NCBI GenBank assembly: GCA_027704905.1
Contig: CM051001.1
Location: 24,240,890 to 24,304,889 of the forward strand
Length of the DNA stretch: 64,000 nt
Direction of reading: 5' to 3'
Source of the DNA: Muraenolepis orangiensis
Taxonomy: Eukaryota > Chordata > Actinopteri > Gadiformes > Muraenolepididae
Part shown: piece by piece, positions 60,806-64,000 of the stretch
Layout: every line of letters starts with the position of its first letter
Numbering within the stretch: position 1 is the stretch's first letter
Program-made: the position numbers and the translations under genes
Notes under the pieces: generated by a model
Databases searched by the model: none
What the model saw: only the letters and a program-made list of their open reading frames with translations
Told to the model about the DNA's origin: nothing

Positions 60806-61055
60806 ACACACGGATCGTAGCTCACGGAACCCCTTGGTACAGACAGAGTCGGAGGCAAAAAGGAGTTCAAAACCCAAAGACGTCTTTATTGTATAGTGCT
60901 CCAATGAATAAACTGATATTAGATGTGAACAATCAACTATGTGTGTGTAAATAACGGAAGTAATAATACAATGTGTAAAGCGACTTACGTGAGTGCAAAA
61001 TGCAATGAAATTCAAACAGGGGGTGTTGTATAATGTGCTGCGGGGAAAAGGCTGA
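60806..61055 (-). repeat. Possible 3' LTR of the downstream gypsy element
   Basis: The minus strand has CTATACAATAAAGACGTCTT, then TTTGCCTCCGACTCTGTC, and ends GTGTGTGGCATAACA. A polyadenylation signal followed by a TTTTTGCCTCC stretch and a CA end resembles R-U5 of gypsy LTRs. No second copy is present to confirm it; limits are approximate. Confidence 0.35.
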
Positions 61056-61059
61056 AGTC

Positions 61060-61190
61060 CAAAACTAATACAAAAATATCCAGGGTAAAAATCTAAGTCA
61101 TAACGGGGGTTGAGTTTAGGGGAAGAGGTGCGGAGGATTAGGTCCAGAGCCAACAGCCAAACCCTCTGACCCAGATGGTAGGCAGGGGCT
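61060..61190 (-). pseudogene. gypsy integrase C-terminal domain
   Basis: Minus strand: PAPAYHLGQRVWLLALDLIL, then TSSPKLNPRYDL, the GQ-VWL and KL-P-Y motifs that follow the core in gypsy integrases. It decays rapidly after 61060. Confidence 0.75.
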
Positions 61191-61196
61191 GGTCTC

Positions 61197-61423
61197 CGTT
61201 GCCCGTTTGCTCCCCGTTGAGCCTGTTGGGTGGCTCTCTATTTCTATTTTCTATTTTTTATTCTATTTTTTATTCTATTTTTATCTATTTGTATCTATTT
61301 TTATTTTATCTTATTCTATAACTGCTGTCTGTCGTCGGGTATTGCACACAAGAATTTCACATCACTGCTTTATACTAAACTGTAAACTGTGAAGTGACAA
61401 TAAACTTGACTTGACTTGACTTG
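61197..61423 (+). mobile_element. LINE 3' end with ACTTG tail, possible 6-bp TSD
   Basis: TTTTTATTCTA-rich 3' UTR, then GAATTTCACATCACTG, GTGACAATAAACTTGACTTG and further ACTTG units. GGTCTC flanks both sides (61191-61196 and 61424-61429). Gypsy integrase coding resumes on each side. Confidence 0.8.
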
Positions 61424-61429
61424 GGTCTC

Positions 61430-61623
61430 AGGATAGCAGTTTGTGCACATCCAAATCCGGTGACAGTGGTGGAGGTGAGCACTGGTGGAGGGAACAGCCA
61501 CATCCAACTCTTGCTGAGGAAACATGGGGGGTTGGTAACTGAGGGAGCATTCAAACGGCGACATACACATGGCAGCGTTGGTCATGGAGTTCTGCGAGTA
61601 CTCCAGTAGGACCTTTCTCCATG
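61430..61623 (-). pseudogene. gypsy integrase core, continuation beyond the LINE
   Basis: Minus strand: SWRKVLLEYSQNSMTNAAMC, then MSPFECSLSYQPPMFP and AVPSTSAHLHHCHRIW. It continues directly from TTSNPA on the other side of the LINE. Ends at the second LINE (tail at 61423). Confidence 0.85.
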
Positions 61624-61630
61624 ATGCAGG

Positions 61631-61953
61631 TTTTCACTTTTCACATGTCACTTTTTCAGTTGTTATTTATTAATATATTATTACTGCCAATTTGCACTAT
61701 ACGTATTGTTGTGTATTGTATATACCTACGTATTACTGTTATAATAATGTAAATTATCTTCATTTATCAATACATTTAGACTTCATTTAGAATTATTTGA
61801 ACTATTTTTGTTTATAATAGTTTTATTTTAGTTAGTTGTTTTGTTTTTTAGCTTAGGTATTAGTATTCTTGTGTGTGCATTTATTCCCCCTGTGTCAACT
61901 GTTGCACCTTAATTTCCCTCGGGATTAATAAAGTTTTCTGAATCTGAATCTGA
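61631..61953 (+). mobile_element. LINE 3' end (copy 2 of the 35.9-kb family) with 7-bp TSD
   Basis: Same sequence as 35928-36232, ending GGGATTAATAAAGTTTTCTG and AATCTGAATCTGA. ATGCAGG on both sides (61624-61630 and 61954-61960) is the target duplication; the gypsy integrase frame continues across the site once the insert is removed. Confidence 0.9.
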
Positions 61954-61968
61954 ATGCAGGGTTGCTGG

Positions 61969-62455
61969 TTGTTAGGCATCTTAGACTGGTTGGCTCTCTC
62001 CACCTGCCCATTGGACTGGTATCCGGAGGGGAGGCTGACCGTGGCCCCAATTCCCCTACAGAAGGCCTGCCACACCTTGGAAGTAAACTGGGGACCACGG
62101 TCCGACACAATGTCCTGAGGGATACCATGGAGGTGGACAACACGAGTCACTAGGAGATCTGCAGTCTCAGCAGAAGAGGGGAGCTTGGGAAGTGCGACAT
62201 AATGGGCTGCCTTGGAAAAATGGTCCTCTATGGTGAGAATAACGGAATTACTGTGGGACATGGGAAGACCGGTGGCGAAGTCGAGGGAGATCCGGACCAG
62301 GGACGACTAGGGATGGGGAGAGGTTGCAGGAGACCAGCAGAAGGATGATGGGAGGATTTACTGTGAGTGCAGATAGGGCAAGCAGCCACAAACTCACGAG
62401 TGTCCGTCTCCATGGACGGCCACCAGAACCAACGGTTCTGTAGGAGTGGCTCCAC
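61969..62455 (-). pseudogene. gypsy integrase zinc finger and core
   Basis: Frame 1: LLQNRWFWWPSMETDTREFV + AACPICTHSKSSHHPSAGLL (C-x2-C of the HHCC finger). Frame 2: VILTIEDHFSKAAHYVALPK, where the usual Asp after the loop reads ED, then VSDRGPQFTSKVWQAFCRGI (DRG, second catalytic Asp) and QSNGQVERANQS (catalytic Glu). The core is well kept. It is interrupted after ANQSLRCLTTSNP by the LINE. Confidence 0.87.
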
Positions 62456-62589
62456 TCGAGCACTCAGGAGCGGGCGGATTCAGAAACAAACAGGCTGTCC
62501 TCATCACTGTCTTGATCTCCCAGGTGACAATATATATCACCCGGGCTGGAGGCAGGATGGTGTCCTCCGTTACCGGGCTGGCCCTCTCA

Positions 62590-62815
62590 GGGAAGAGACG
62601 GAACAGGGCGTCAGCATTGGTATTGTGGGAGCCCGGGCGAAAGGTGAGGGTGAAGTCAAAACGGCTGTGAAGAACAGGGACCAATCAGCCAGGGCGTCGG
62701 TCAATCCGAATGGTATCACCAGCTACTCAAAGTGTCCGAGGTGGGTATTGAACGCCGTCTTTCACTCGTCCCCCTCCCTGATGCAGACAAGGCGATAGGC
62801 GTTGCGGAGGTCTAG
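62590..62815 (-). pseudogene. gypsy RT palm fused to RNase H end
   Basis: RT part: LDLRNAYRLVCIREGDE, stop, KTAFNTHLGHFE, stop, LVIPFGLTDA (motif A to B region). It jumps to ADWSLFFTA and, in another frame, HSRFDFTLTFRPGSHNTNAD + ALFRLF, the RNase H end. The join at about 62705 removes the RT active site. Confidence 0.82.
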
Positions 62816-63570
62816 AAAATCAAAGTCGAAAAATCTCACAAAAAAACAAACAAGACTAATTGTCGAACGGGGAAAAACCAGGAGTTCACAGGAGATTGCA
62901 AAAGGGTCTTCATGGGGTATAAATAGGGAGCTTGATTGGGATAGGGAACAGGTGTGCTGAACGTGACTACGGTCTTCTGTGAAGGAGTGTTCTCCTGGGT
63001 GTAGTAACCCCTGGTGAAGAGGAGTGTTGTGATGCTGGCATCACCTTCAGCCTTATGTTCCTCGAACATGCATTGTGGTTAATTGAAGCTACTGGATAGT
63101 TTGCCCACTGGAAATAGTAAGCCATCCAGGTATGTTGTTTTTTTTGCATGATAAATGTTAAATATGCAGTGAGCTAGTATGACGTTTTGGATGAAGCTGT
63201 CCAATAATACCTCTTCAGTGACGTTCAGAACAGGAAGTGGGTGTGGCTTGGTACCATTCTGTGACAAAACAGGAAGTGGACGTAGGACCCGAAAATGTGT
63301 TGACGGAAGCCGATCCCATTAGATATAGTGGAATAGTGGTTGGTTACTGTTACAGTTATCTTACTTCTATTCATTATAACAAGCATGACCCTGAGTGTTT
63401 CATAGAATTTGCATTGCTTGTACATTAATCTGAAGTGAAAGACTGTTGACAGTCACTTTGGTGGCATGTGTGATACGGATGAGTAACAGCTTGATCTGAC
63501 AGTACACTGCTCGTTAACAATGGTAAATGTCATTAATGGTTATTATAACACCTGTGAAGCAGAGTGATAC
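62816..63570. other. No gene recognised
   Basis: Anonymous sequence upstream of the gypsy remnant; GGGTATAAATAGGGAG near 62918 resembles a TATA element but has no partner gene. Confidence 0.45.
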
Positions 63571-63965
63571 ATGTAGGCTGTGTCTCAAACGGAAGGCAGC
63601 TGCCTGCAACCTTGCTGTCTAGCGAGGCAGTTTCCTTTTTTGTATGAAGTTACCTGCAAAAGGAGTCACGTTTGAGAAGGACTTCCAAGGCAGCAATGCA
63701 TCCTGAAGTAGCCAAAATACCGACAGTGGATGCCCGTCAGTAACAGAGGTTATACTACCACCTGCCAGTCATTCAGACAAAATGCTTCCAACAGGCTAAA
63801 CCAAAATTTGGGTAAAAAGCTGATGCATTATACTTGCACTCAAACTCAGGGCTGTTGCTCACCATTGTATTTCTTCTCGTCAGAGCAGTGAAGTGGGGGC
63901 ATAGGATCGTGGGATTTCCTGACCAATGAAGGATGCCTCTATGCTGCCTTCAACACCTGCCTCGT
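63571..63965. mobile_element. Possible MITE with imperfect inverted ends
   Basis: Left TAGGCTGTGTCTCAAACGGA, then AGGCAGC; right ATGCTGCCTTCAACACCTGC, then CTCGTCGGAGGCACC. The GGCAGC/GCTGCC words and the GTCTCAAA start recall a fish MITE family, but the ends do not align cleanly. Confidence 0.3.
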
Positions 63966-64000
63966 CGGAGGCACCTCAGCATTCAGCATGTTTTGTAACA

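Larger units (their letters stand above)
61056..62815 (-). mobile_element. Ty3/gypsy pol remnant (RT, RNase H, integrase), split by two LINE insertions
   Basis: Minus strand order: RT palm (62815-62705), RNase H end (62704-62590), integrase zinc finger (62455-62380), integrase core (62260-61969) and core continuation (61623-61430). The integrase C-terminal domain (61190-61060) is last. The motif style resembles the sushi-type fish gypsy lineage. The catalytic YxDD region of RT and most of RNase H are deleted at about 62705. Two LINE 3' ends (61631-61953 and 61197-61423) sit inside the integrase; the reading frame resumes on their far sides, so they came later. Confidence 0.87.

Noticed and set aside
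63240..63300. ACAGGAAGTG repeated twice 40 bp apart
   Set aside because: Ten-base direct repeat only, no element ends or further structure.

Overview
The window looks like intergenic or intronic DNA of a teleost fish. The evidence is its repeat content. There are L2/Rex1-type LINE 3' ends with the fish-type tail, a Rex3-like RTE remnant, and several Ty3/gypsy elements, one with an integrase-before-reverse-transcriptase order (Gmr1-like). hAT elements with visible 8-bp target duplications and tRNA-derived SINEs are also present, along with an extreme density of long CA/GT, GA and AT arrays. A gadiform (cod-like) fish would fit the microsatellite density and the Gmr1-like element, but neither is diagnostic. 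I recognise no host protein-coding exon, rRNA, functional tRNA gene or CRISPR array. Every convincing coding signal belongs to a mobile element, and most are broken.

Layout. 0-12 kb: LINE 3' ends, a Rex3 remnant, a MITE and a 15-bp minisatellite (9901-10154). 12.2-14.1 kb: a deleted Gmr1-like LTR element on the minus strand. 14-20 kb: mostly anonymous DNA, with a 130-bp CA array and a pair of tight hairpins near 20.2 kb. 21-27 kb: two copies of a TIR element (hAT-like) in AT arrays, a LINE inserted into a minisatellite, a plus-strand gypsy remnant and long GA/CA arrays. 27-38 kb: sparse, with two SINEs and three LINE 3' ends. 38.6-39.7 kb: a BED-finger hAT element carrying a second hAT MITE, both with perfect 8-bp target duplications.

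41.8-44.9 kb: the best preserved LINE (endonuclease, reverse transcriptase and a Cys/His C-terminal motif, with a few frameshifts). 45.8-48.0 kb: a compact 2.15-kb LTR element whose two 611-bp LTRs look identical, with an octapeptide-repeat ORF inside; it is probably the youngest insertion here. 48.5-52.7 kb: gypsy and LINE remnants on both strands, interrupted by a Harbinger-like element. 53-60 kb: a scattered repeat family with one end beside CA arrays, plus an old hAT element. 60.8-62.8 kb: a minus-strand gypsy pol remnant split by two later LINE insertions.

There is no pathway or operon here. The biology is layered transposition: elements inserted into microsatellites, minisatellites and other elements, so several relative ages can be read directly. 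Domain and clade names come from motifs recognised by eye, without a database search.
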